DNA from: Symbiodinium natans
Lineage: Eukaryota > Sar > Dinophyceae > Suessiales > Symbiodiniaceae
NCBI GenBank assembly: GCA_905221605.1
Contig: CAJNDS010002068.1
Location: 1,360,251 to 1,424,250, forward strand
Direction: 5' to 3'
DNA length: 64,000 nt
Below are positions 37,762-47,700 of the stretch, one piece after another. The notes beneath the pieces were generated by a model, which saw nothing but the letters and a program-made list of their open reading frames with translations, did not search any database and was not told the origin of the DNA. The translations under genes and the position numbers were made by a program. Positions within the stretch are counted from its first letter, which is position 1; every line of letters starts with the position of its first letter.

Positions 37762-37872
37762 CTTGGAGGTTCATGGGCATTTATAAGTAGGGTAGGAAGT
37801 CTGGTAACGCCACTTCTAACCCCATTTAGGTACCTCTAGCCCTACCTTACTAACTACCCATGAACCTCCGAG
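37762..37872. mobile_element. Introner, family A
   Basis: CTTGGAGGTTCATGGGCATT to CCCATGAACCTCCGAG, inverted ends. The interior has the ACCCCATTTAGG block also seen at 43215. Confidence 0.8.
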
Positions 37873-38097
37873 TGCTGCAGGTCTGAGTGACCCCAAATGG
37901 CCGAAATATTCTCGGCGCCCACCACAGCACACCTCCTGCGCAACACGCCCAAAGCCTTAGGCTTGACCAACCCCAAAACTAACTCCCGAAGACCTGAGGC
38001 CTTAAACTCTTAAAGCCCTGAACCCTAAATTCAACCCCTCACCCTCAACAACCTTAAACCCTGAACCCTGTCTCATCCCATCTCTTTTTCGGTGAGT

Positions 38098-38163
38098 GTC
38101 AGGTTGTGCCTTGCTGCTGCATGCCGCCGCGACACCGCCTACGAGGCAGCGCTGAGGGGATGA
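38098..38163 (+). CDS. Possible last exon, unidentified gene
   Basis: Reads VRLCLAAACRRDTAYEAALR then G and TGA. The minus-strand frame 38002-38223 over the same DNA is less protein-like. Confidence 0.35.
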   Translation, partial: VRLCLAAACRRDTAYEAALRG

Positions 38164-38315
38164 ATGATTGGGCTTTAAGGGCAGGAGGTCCTGGCTCAAG
38201 GTTCCAAGCGCCTCCCGCTGCACCCCCCCAGTTGCAGAGTTTCGTAACCCTAAAACCCGAAAATCCTAAACCCTAGACCCTAAATTCTAAACCCTAAACC
38301 CAGGGGTGGGCGGGG

Positions 38316-38447
38316 TTGGGGGACTTCTCGCCAGGACCCCCCAGCTATCCCCGCACACCATGTTCCCACGCAGAAGATCCCTGCAGAGCAAGCCTAGATG
38401 ATCCCAGCAGCGCCCGTCAAATAGCTCGTTTTGTGTGGGATGTTAAA
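38316..38447 (+). CDS. Possible exon, unidentified
   Basis: ATG 38316 reads MGDFSPGPPSYPRTPCSHAE then DPCRASLDDPSSARQIARFV. It continues into a (GA)n microsatellite, so only the first 44 residues are credible. Confidence 0.3.
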
Positions 38448-38482
38448 AGTAGTTGTGTGTTGTTGTTTTTGTGTGTGCGTGT

Positions 38483-38514
<32 letters not shown>

Positions 38515-39099
38515 GAGAAATGTGTGTGTTTTTTGGTGAGGGGACGAGAGGTGCTACTGTACCGGCTGCTACCGCTTGCAGAAGTATTCGATTCTTAGGC
38601 GCCCAAAAGGGAATTGCAGTGGAGTGTTCTAGGTGCTCACCATGTTCCTGATGACCTCAGCATGATTTGGGCGCAGGGACACAGCTGCACCCGCCATGAA
38701 TAAAATCATAGGAACCTAATAGTTACCAATCTTATCCCCGTAAAACCCTTATTGTTTGCGGGGGGGGGGGGGTCTGTGTTTAAGACGGGCATACAGGCTG
38801 CACGCGCGAGAAACCTTCTCCCCAAACATACCGAGAAACATACCCCCGAAATGCCCGAATCATACCCGCGAAATCGCCATCCAAAGTTGCCTAAAAGCAG
38901 TATGCAAGGAGCAGCGCTATGGATTTTATGTGGTATGTTAGCTTGGGAGGAATGCCATACCCCGACACATACCCCCCCACCCCCCCCCCCCCCCAAACAC
39001 CCCCCCCCAGACATACCCCCCCCCCAACACATGACCCACCCACGAATCCTCATCTCAACACGTGCCACCCGACCCCGCCCCCCCCCGGCCCAATGAGAC

Positions 39100-39179
39100 A
39101 AACAAGCCCATATCGCCTGCGCAAGGTCCCCATTCTTATTACTTGTTTCCTGTCCCATTCTGTTCATGGAGAGTTGAGA
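39100..39179 (+). CDS. Exon interrupted by a family B introner
   Basis: The frame ...YYLFPVPFCSWRVE runs to 39179 and, after removal of the element and one TTGAGA copy, continues MRLVEALKPELQARVEG at 39317-39370. Reading continuity across the element supports coding. Confidence 0.45.
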
Positions 39180-39316
39180 CTTGGGAAGTGTCCCCCCTTA
39201 TACTCACAGTCCTTAGTAGGGATTCTAGAACCCCCTAAACCCTAAACCCTATAAACCCTAAACCCCCTATTCTAGTCACTATTAAAGGCAGTTAGTATAA
39301 CGGGGAACATCCCAAG
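39180..39316. mobile_element. Introner, family B, TTGAGA duplication, telomeric core
   Basis: CTTGGGAAGTGTCCCCCCTT to AACGGGGAACATCCCAAG, flanked by a 6-bp duplication TTGAGA (39174-39179 and 39317-39322). CCCTAAA units lie in the centre between GATTCTAGAA and TATTCTAGTC. Confidence 0.9.
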
Positions 39317-39540
39317 TTGAGATGCGTCTGGTGGAGGCCTTGAAGCCCGAATTGCAGGCACGTGTGGAGGGGGGGGGATGTTTAGGGTTTAGGGTTTGGG
39401 GTTTAGGGTTTAGGGTTTACTTAGGGTTTAGGGTTTAGGGTGTTTTGGGGCGGGGCTTTGGGAGGTGAACTTTGAGGGGGAGGCCTGCAAGGACAGGGAG
39501 TCCGAGATGTGGTGTGCTGTAAGCCTGACACCACCCCAAA

Positions 39541-39673
39541 CTCGTGGGTTCCCCACCCCCCTCTATGCGACCCCCCCTAGGTTCCCCCATAATTAAGGCT
39601 ACTTAGGGCTAATGAAGCCTAATGAAGGTTATTTAAGGGGGAGTATAGACGTGGGTAGTAGGGAAGCCCATGA
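39541..39673. mobile_element. Introner-like element, family H
   Basis: CGTGGGTTCCCCACCCCC to GTGGGTAGTAGGGAAGCCCA. Shares TAGGTTCCCCCATAATTAAG with the 1718-1770 block. Confidence 0.6.
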
Positions 39674-39745
39674 CAAACCCACCCCGCTGGAGCAGGGTGT
39701 AGGGTTTAGGGTTCATAGGGTTTATGGACTGTATATACAAAACAG

Positions 39746-39876
39746 ACGGACTTTTACTTAACGGTTCTGGCCGAAGTCCACGTCGCGCGTCGGCAGATTC
39801 GGTACATCTTTTTTCGATGCGCTGACGGGCCAACCACTGCCCTGGTGTTTGCCGACGGTCTTCCGCCCGATTCACC
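39746..39876 (+). CDS. Exon of an unidentified gene ending at 43717
   Basis: It follows AACAG and reads TDFYLTVLAEVHVARRQIRY, then IFFRCADGPTTALVFADGLP, then PDS. Strongly protein-like. The minus-strand frame 39633-39875 is its shadow. Function unknown. Confidence 0.55.
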
Positions 39877-39995
39877 CTAAACCCTAAACCCCAAACCCTA
39901 AACCCGTGGTGCTTTACTGTAACTTTAGATCCTTAGTCTTTTTGGGTTTATTGGGTTTCTTAATATGGCAGCTAACAATTTAATTTATATTACAG

Positions 39996-40107
39996 CTACC
40001 CTTCTGAGTGCAGCCAAGACTGGAGCATTCATAGGGCACCTACAGAGAGCGCATCGCAGATCATCGAGTGCAAAGATCTACAAACTTGGTGCGGGGGTTT
40101 GTGCCGT
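39996..40107 (+). CDS. Exon of an unidentified gene ending at 43717
   Basis: It follows a pyrimidine/A-rich stretch and TTACAG, and reads YPSECSQDWSIHRAPTESAS, then QIIECKDLQTWCGGLCR. Four cysteines. Preceded by an intron with family J-like text (CTTTTTGGGTTTATTGGG). Confidence 0.55.
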
Positions 40108-40304
40108 AGGGTTTAGGGTTTAGGGTTTGGGGTTTAGGGTTTAGGGTCAGCCCTATAACCTAACAACCTAGACCTTACATGACCTTACAAGCAACTCTGA
40201 AATTTCGAGGCTGTCGGATGCAAAAGGGTTCCAGGGAGCTCTACAACCCCAAGCCTTCAGCACCGCCTTAAATCCCAAGGTCTCGCCGACTCGGGATTGC
40301 CTAG

Positions 40305-40600
40305 GTGCATGGCGGCCACATGTTACCAAAAATGTGTTGTCCTGTGAAGGACTCTGAAACCATGGACCGATCGAAATTGTTTATCAGTTTGTTGAGCTGG
40401 GGGGGACGATTTTGGTTCTTGGCCAGAGAGCCTTTTTCTCGTCTCCGGAAGCCGGGGTTGCAGGCGCAGGGGCAACCAAGGGCTTCTCAGGGGCCTTCCA
40501 CACGCCTCCTTTGGGGCCTTCCTTTGCACCTTGACCACAGGACCGAAAGGAAGGTCGAAGCCTTGCAAGGGGGCTTTATGGGATTCAGGGTTGAGGCATC
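40305..40600 (+). other. Telomere-free 300-bp segment, coding status unclear
   Basis: A + frame (MHGGHMLPKMCCPVKDSETM onward) stays open to 40646, but its end is made of telomere variants. The minus strand is open from 40568 to 40323. No domain recognised in either. Confidence 0.25.
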
Positions 40601-40829
40601 TTGGGTGAGGGTTGAGGGACCAGGGATTTGGGGCCCTAAACCCTAAACTCTAAACCCTAAACCCTAAACCCTAAACCCCTAACCCCAAACCCTAAACCCT
40701 AAACCCGGACTTGGGAGTCGCAGGCCCAAGCCTTCTCACCCCCTGCAGCCAGGAGCTCTTGCATCATGGCATCTTCCCGCAGGCCGATCCGCGAAGGGGT
40801 CCGCGATGGGGTTCCGGGCCTTTTGTTGT

Positions 40830-41065
40830 GTTTAATTCTTAGGGTTCAGGGCCTTTTTTGTGTGTAATTCTTAGGGTTCAAGGGCCTTTCTTGTGTTTAA
40901 TTCTTAGGGTTCAAGGGCCTGTCTTGTGTGTAATTCTTAGGGTTCAGGGCCTTTTTTGTGTTTGATTCCTAGGGTTTAGGGTGCCTTGTTTAAAGTTTAG
41001 GGGGGCCCACATGGTTTGGCAGGTACTTTTTTTAGGGTTCCGGGCCTTTCTTGTGTTTGTATTAT
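40830..41065. repeat. Imperfect tandem repeat of about 45 bp
   Basis: AATTCTTAGGGTTCAGGGCC and CTTGTGTTTAATTCTTAGGG alternate five to six times with small changes. Confidence 0.8.
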
Positions 41066-41564
41066 TCTTAGGGTTTCGGGTGCCTTGTTTACAGTTGAGG
41101 GTTTAGGATGCCTTGTTTTGAAGTGCAGGGTTTGGGGTGGGTTCAAGGTTCAGGGAGGGGGTTTTTGGGGTGCCCCAAAACGAAACCTGAGGTGCTGACT
41201 GGATATAACCTTTCAGTATGAGAAGCTCCTTGGACTCAAAGGTCAAGGCATTTGTCCCTTACAGATCCGAAACCCGAAGCAACCCGAAATGCCCCCTCAC
41301 AACCTTATAGCCCGAAAGCTAACTGTGTTTCTCCCCGGCCATTAGAGGACCCAATCAGGCTCTAAGTCCTAAGCCCTACAAACCCTAAACTTACCGGAGT
41401 TTATTTCAACCCTAACCCCTAAACCCTGAACCCTAAACCCCGAACCCCGAACCCCGAACCCTAAACCCTAAACCCGAAACCCTAAACCCTAAACCCTAAA
41501 CCCTAAACCCTAAACCCTAAACCCTAAACCCTAAACCCTAAACCCTAAACCCTAAACCCTAAAC

Positions 41565-41620
41565 CTTTGCTACTGCGCAAAAGAGCACCCGCAGCTGAAG
41601 TGTTCCGAGTGTTTGCCTAA
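41565..41620 (+). CDS. Cysteine-rich exon of an unidentified gene
   Basis: Reads LCYCAKEHPQLKCSECLPNR. The C-x-C-x9-C-x-x-C spacing suggests metal binding but matches no family I can name. It directly abuts a family B element. Confidence 0.5.
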
Positions 41621-41724
41621 CCGGAGATGTTCCCCCTTAGACGGACAGCCCTTAATAGGGATTATAGTACCCCCAATACAATCCCTATATGAAGGACATG
41701 TTAGTATAATGGGGAGCATCCCAG
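41621..41724. mobile_element. Introner-like element, family B
   Basis: CCGGAGATGTTCCCCCTTAG to GTATAATGGGGAGCATCCCA. ACAGCCCTTAATAGGG in the interior matches the 39180 and 48826 copies. Confidence 0.75.
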
Positions 41725-41830
41725 AAAATCTATAAAGCTTAAAAACCCTAAACCCTAAACCCTTAACCCTTAACCCTTAACCCTTATAACCCTAAACCCT
41801 AAACCCTAAGCCCCAAAACTGGGGGGGGGT

Positions 41831-41932
41831 TCGACCAAGGCCTTCGGGTTTGGGACCCTCGTTGGTGACAGCCTATCCGGGGTGACCTCGCGGTCGGTGG
41901 TGTGGCTACACAGGATTTACTTGGAAGTTTGG
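41831..41932 (+). CDS. Exon of an unidentified gene ending at 43717
   Basis: Reads STKAFGFGTLVGDSLSGVTS, then RSVVWLHRIYLEV. Good coding character. Confidence 0.5.
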
Positions 41933-42153
41933 GCGTTTTGTGGACCCACTATACCCCCTTAATTCAGGAATTAGTATCAGAACGAAGATCTCTAGATGCT
42001 GTACGGAATTTTTCCTTAACCCTACACCCCAAAATCCTGCAGACCCTAAACCCCAAACCCGAAACCGCCCTCCAAAATCCCGAAGTTTGGGGCTCTCTGC
42101 AAAGAAGGGAAGCCATCCCTCCCCTTCCCCCCCCCCCCCCCTAAACCCCTCAG

Positions 42154-42219
42154 ATCCGATTCGGCGACGTGGAGATGCAGCTTTGGCGCCTTGATCCGGA
42201 GGTGGGAGCTGCAAGAGAG
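42154..42219 (+). CDS. Exon of an unidentified gene ending at 43717
   Basis: It follows a C tract and CTCAG and reads IRFGDVEMQLWRLDPEVGAA then RE, followed by GTTTAG as donor. Confidence 0.55.
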
Positions 42220-42870
42220 GTTTAGTATTGAGGGTGTAGGGTTTAGGTTTAGGGTTTAGGGTTTCGGGTACAGGGTTTAGGCCTGCTTGAACCTAGAGGG
42301 GCTCGGAGCTTAGCGCTTGGGGACACCTAAGCATCCCCAAATGCCAAGCCCCCCCCCCCCCCCCCCCTAATCCCTAAGCTCAGAAACAAGAACAAATATA
42401 TCCTAATCTCAACAATTACGTTACTAGACTAGCTAGAGTACTTGCACTAGTCAACCGAAGTTAATTACTGAAGCTAAGTTCAAAGTGAATCATAAGAATC
42501 AACCCAGGCCCCTGAGTAATTTGCCGTAGGTCCCCGGACCCTAAGTGCACAGCACAACAACCCCCCCCCCCCCCCCCCCCCTCCCCCAAACGCTAAGTGG
42601 ATCCCAAGCCCTTGACAGCCCCTAAGCCTCTAAGCCCCTAAGCCCTAAACCCTAAAACCGCAAACCCAAGCCCTAAACCCCAAAAAAACCTAAACCCCAA
42701 ACCCTAAACCCCACACCCTAAAACCCTAAACCCCAAACCCCAAACCCTAAACCCCAAACCCTGAACCCCAAACCTTAAACCCCTAAACCCCACACCCTCA
42801 ACCCCAAACCCCAAACCCCAAACCCCAAACCCTAAACCCAAACCCCAAACCCTAAACCCTAAACCCCCAG

Positions 42871-42947
42871 GAGCTCCTCCGAGAGCTGCTCAGCGACTGC
42901 GACTCTGACTCCCGGCCACACCAGGCCCGAGCCGGCCTGAGGGAACC
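42871..42947 (+). CDS. Exon of an unidentified gene ending at 43717
   Basis: It follows CCCCCAG and reads ELLRELLSDCDSDSRPHQAR then AGLRE. Acidic and helical. Confidence 0.5.
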
Positions 42948-43053
42948 CACTTCGGGGCACTTGTAACCTTACCTAGAACTACCCTCAACCCTAAACCCCA
43001 AACCCTAAAGCCTAAACCCTAAACCCCAAACCCCAAACCCTAAACCCTAAACC

Positions 43054-43150
43054 CTCGGTAGGCCCTCGGGACATTTTATGTTTTCCCTTATAAGGTTTTA
43101 GAGGATCATATTCAGGAATATTTTTCCTAGGGCTTTCCGGGCCATCCTAG
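43054..43150. mobile_element. Introner, family E, in telomeric repeat with AACC duplication
   Basis: CTCGGTAGGCCCTCGGGACA to TTTCCGGGCCATCCTAG. AACC flanks both sides (43050-43053 and 43151-43154) inside CCCTAAACCC context. Interior GAGGATCATATTCAGGAATA is shared with the 45360 and 30135 copies. Confidence 0.8.
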
Positions 43151-43416
43151 AACCCTACCTATAACTTACCTAAGCCTAAACCATACTCATAGATATAAGT
43201 ATGGTAACGCTACGTCTGACCCCATTTAGGGCACTTATAACAGCCCTACCTATAAGTAACCTAAACCCTAAACCCTAAACCCTAAACCCTAAACCCTAAA
43301 CCCTAAACCCTAAACCCTAAACCCTAAACCCTAAACCCTAAACCCTAAACCCTAAACCCTAAACCCTAAACCCTAAACTAACCTATGCACTTCCAAGGAC
43401 CCCTTGCAAACACCAG

Positions 43417-43472
43417 GCCGCCGTCGAGCTGGTGGAGAAGTTGCTGCTGTACCGGCACAAGGATTTCCTTGC
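43417..43472 (+). CDS. Exon of an unidentified gene ending at 43717
   Basis: It follows CACCAG and reads AAVELVEKLLLYRHKDFL, then GC before GTTTAGGG. Amphipathic helix. Confidence 0.55.
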
Positions 43473-43639
43473 GTTTAGGGTTTAGGGTTTAGGGTTTAGG
43501 GTTTAGGGGGAGCCCGCCCGAGTCTAGCAAGTGCCCATCACTTGTGCTAAACCTGTACTGAAGCCAACAACTTGAAACCCTCAACACCTTTACCAGAAAG
43601 TTTCCGGAACCTCCACAACCCCTAAACCCTAAACCCCAC

Positions 43640-43717
43640 ATGGAGCTGCCCAGCCCCCGAAAACCCCTGGGCAGGAGGTCCTCTTCCCGCTACTCCAGTT
43701 CTGTCAACATCACCTAG
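43640..43717 (+). CDS. Probable last exon, Ser/Arg-rich tail
   Basis: Reads MELPSPRKPLGRRSSSRYSS then SVNIT and TAG at 43715-43717. A phosphorylatable basic tail by composition. With exons at 39746, 39996, 41565, 41831, 42154, 42871 and 43417 it may form one gene of unknown function. Confidence 0.5.
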   Translation: MELPSPRKPLGRRSSSRYSSSVNIT

Positions 43718-43753
43718 AGGCCAGGCCTCCCAAAAACTCCCCCGAAACCCCTA

Positions 43754-43840
43754 CTTGAGGGTTCATGAGCGATTGTACTTATAAACCGAAGTTTGGGGCA
43801 CTTGTAACCCTAACTCTATTTCACCATATGAACCTCGAAG
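43754..43840. mobile_element. Introner-like element, family A, diverged
   Basis: CTTGAGGGTTCATGAGCGAT to CACCATATGAACCTCGAAG. Confidence 0.7.
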
Positions 43841-44774
43841 CAAACCTCTACACCCCCACAAACCCTAAACCCTAAACCCCCATGAGCCCTAACGGCGTTT
43901 GGTGGGGTCTGGCGGGAGGAGGAGGGGGGCTGGTGATATTTTGGGATCTCAAGACCTTGGGTGTGAGGGCAACATTTCAGGGTTAGGCAGGTGTTAAACG
44001 ATTTAGGGTTTCGGGCTTAGGGTTTGGAAGGTTTATAGGGTTTTGGGGTGTTGGGTTTTGGATTTTGGGTTTGGGGGTCACTGATCCAGGTGTGTATGGT
44101 GATGTTTCTGTGCGCGGAAGGTTCTTGGGGTATGGGGTGACACCAGATTGAGGGCTTCCCCTTCACTTGGCATGCTTCTCACGGGTACATCTAGGGCCCT
44201 CGGGATCCTAAACCCTAAGCCCTAAACCCTAAACCCCAAACCCTAAACCCAGGGAGGAGGCGTATTCGGCCTCATACGGTTCACGCTCCCCTAAACCCTC
44301 AACCCTAAACCCTAAGGGTTTAGGGATGTTGCTGGGACGTCTGAAGCCTCAGGTGGGGGATTTAAACGGAGGCACAAGCCGTTGCACCTGAACCCCTAAC
44401 CCTAAACCCTAAACCCTAAACCCTATAAACCCCTAAACCCTAAACCCTAAAGCCCAAACGAAGTTCAGGGGTTGTTAGACTTAGGTCTTGAAGGCCAAAT
44501 CCTCGGTATTCCTCGGTTGCCTCTCTGAAGATTGCTGCGCCGGGGGTTCCACCACCATGTTTGTCTGGGGTTTGTGCTCAGGCCAAACGCACATCAAAAA
44601 CCTGAAAGGGTTTAGGGTTTAGGGTTTCTGGGGTTTAGGGTTTAGAGCAAGTGCAGGCTGGCTACGAAGACCTCAGGACAGGGAGCCGATGTACTTGCAA
44701 CACCTAAGAAAGGAAGCTCTAACCGCACCAGAAGCCCCGAAACCCGAACACCTGAACCCTCACTCCACGACGTT

Positions 44775-47700
44775 ATGGGTGTCAATGGTGCCACCAAAGG
44801 AAAGGGTGGCCGGAAAGGAAAGCGGCCTGGCAAAGCGTCGGATGAGACGGTGAGCCCCGCATTGCTGAATAGTTTCATCAAGAACTCCTGGACGATCGAC
44901 ACCCTCTTCCAGAACTGCTCGCAGTACCTAGCTAAGTTCAACCACATCCACGTCTCTGCTTGCTGGAACAAGCTTGGGCACCTTGCCAGGGACTCAGAGC
45001 AGTGGTTTCTTGATCCGAGCAATAAGCCAGCGCTCGAGTCCCTGGTACAGCATACTCTCACGGTGGTCAAGGGCCCAGAGATTGAGGCGCGCCAGCTGGC
45101 GAACATTGTGCACGGCATCGTGAAGAGCGGTGCGTGCAAGGCGCGCACCGATTCCCTCGCGGCGTTGATGACGGCCTTGGCGGCCGTGTTGCGCGAGCAC
45201 CTTGGCAACTGCAACGCCCAGGAGCTTGCCAATGTGGCCTGGGCTTTTGCGAAGGCAGGCCATGCGGATGCCGAGCTCTTCAATGCCCTTGCTGCAGCCG
45301 CCCAGCAGCGATGGTACCTTGACAACTTCAACGCGCAGGAAGCTGCCAACACCACGTGGCTAGGTAGGCCGTTTGGAGTTTTTTTTATTTTCTCTTCTTG
45401 GGTTGAAGAGGGTCATCTTGACGAATATTCTTCAGAGGGTTTCAAGGGCCAACCTAGGTGGGCATTTGCAACCGCGGGGCATTCCGACGGCAAGCTCTTC
45501 AAGGCTTTGGGGGAGCTCGTGGAGCAGCGCTTGGAGAGCTTCACCACACAGGGGCTTGCGAACACAGTCTGGGCCTTTGCCAAAGCAAACTTTCTGGATG
45601 CCCGGTTACTCCGAATACTGGGAAGCATGGCGAGGCAGTCGATCGACTCGTTTAACGAGATGGACCTAGCCAACACGGCATGGGCCTTTGCAAGGCTGGG
45701 ACAGTTCGACTCGGATCTCTTTGCGGCCTTAGCCAAATCGGCGGAGTGGCACTTGGAGCAGAAGAGCTTCAACGCGCAGGGTCTCGCGAGCACCGTGTGG
45801 GCCTTCGCAAAGGCTGGCTATCGCGAGGCAGCGCTTTTCGAGGCGTTCGCCAAGGCCATCCGTCAACGCTTGGGAGGGAAGATGGGGTCTGACTTCAACT
45901 CCCAGGACCTCGCCACTTGGCAGCCCAGTGGTACCCTTTATATACCCTGTTGTTTTTGGTTCTGGGTTCCCTTATAAAGTAACCAACCAAAAAAAGGGTG
46001 CCCTTCTTAAAATATGGTTACTGTGCTACCAAGGCCAACACTGCCTGGGCGTTTGCAAAGGCTTGCCACCTGGATGAGGGGCTCTTCATGGCGTTGAGTG
46101 TGGCAGCCCAGCAGTGCCTCGACGAGTTTAATGCGCAGGATCTGGGCAACATAGCCTGGGCCTTTGCCAAGGCTGGCCACTTTGACGAGGAGCTGTTCAA
46201 GTCAGTTGCGAGATCGTTTTGCAACGGCAAACGGAACTTGGATGATCTCAACGCACCCCATGTGGCCAACATTGCCTGGGCCTTTGCCAAGGCAGACGTG
46301 AAATTGGATGTCTCTTCGTAGTAGAGTAGGTAACCTTTAACCTTTTTGGGGTAATATATTCCCCCTAGAATCCCAAAGGTTACCCTTTAACACCCCTCGG
46401 TACTGGACAAGTAAGGTCTCCCTGTTCAGCGCCTTGGCTAGGTCTGCAGCGCAGCGAGTTGGGGATTTCTCGGCGCAAGAGACTGCCACTCTGGCATGGG
46501 TCTTCGCCAGCGCAAACCAGCTTGATCAAGGGCTCTTCACGTCTTTGGCAGACTCCGTCCTCGGCTGCCTGGATGACTTCGATGAGGAGGAGCTGGACAA
46601 CATGGAGTGGGCGTTCGCCCGTGCGGGTAAGAAGGGCATCGTCAAGACCCTGCAGAAACGAAAGAAGTCGAGCGGCGCTGCTACAACGCTCACTGCCCTC
46701 GCTACATCGGCTGTGCCCAAGTGTGGGCAAATTGTAGTGGTTGGCGGGGGCATTGGCGGGGCCGCCGTGGCCGTCGCGCTGCAAAACAAGGGCTTCGACG
46801 TGGTTGTGCTTGAAGCGGATCCCAGCTTTGATTCCCGAAAGCAGGGTTATGGTTTGACAATACAGGGTTATGGCTCAACTACGCAGACTTTGGGCATCGA
46901 GTTGGCTAGGGATGATGCTCCCTCCACGTCGCACTACACCTTCTCGCACGCTGGTGAAATCTTGGGCTTCTTCGGGGAGGCATTTGGCAGTACGAGCAAA
47001 GATCGGAAGGAAAGCCAAAGCGTTTCTTCAGGTCGATTTATTCACATCCCGCGTCAGCTGCTCCGCAAACGCATCGTAGAGAAGCTGCACCCTGGCACGA
47101 TCCGGTGGAATAGCAAGCTGAAGGGCTTCACATGCTCCACGAAGGCCAATAAGAGCAAGAAGAATCTATATCCCCCTTTGGAATTGTTTTTCTTACTTTG
47201 TTCATATAAGACCCAAGAGGTTATTATTAGAAGTATTGGTTTTTTTTTGAGGTTCTAAGGGGAGTATAGGAATGGAGTGCGCATAGCGTTGACTGACGGA
47301 ACGACCCTCGACGCAGCTCTTCTGGTTGGGTCGGATGGAATCTTTTCAACAGTGCGGCGCCAACTGGCGCTGCCGGGAGATCGGCTGAACTACGTTGGTT
47401 TGGTCGTGGTTCCTGTAGACCCCTTAGGAATTTTTGAGTTTTTTTTTTAATAAAACCCAAGGGGATACGAAAGATCAGATACAACTTTGTCATAGGTTCT
47501 AAGGGCGAGTATAGGTTCTTGGCATCATCACCGAGGAGGAGCTGCGTGTGCCACTGGCCCACCGCCGCATCTTCGAGACGGTCGACGGGTGCACAAGAAT
47601 CTACGCCATGCCCTTCACGACAGCCTCCACGATGCTAGGTGGGACTTACATGATAGTTTATTCTTACCTTACACCCTAAACAAAACCCGAAACCCGAAAC

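Noticed and set aside
38706-39167. 153-codon minus-strand frame
   Set aside because: More than half is glycine from a C-rich tract at 38960-39030, and the rest lacks recognisable features.
44642-45355. 237-codon minus-strand frame over the fusion gene
   Set aside because: Shadow of the repeat-rich + strand exon, whose frame matches a known repeat consensus.
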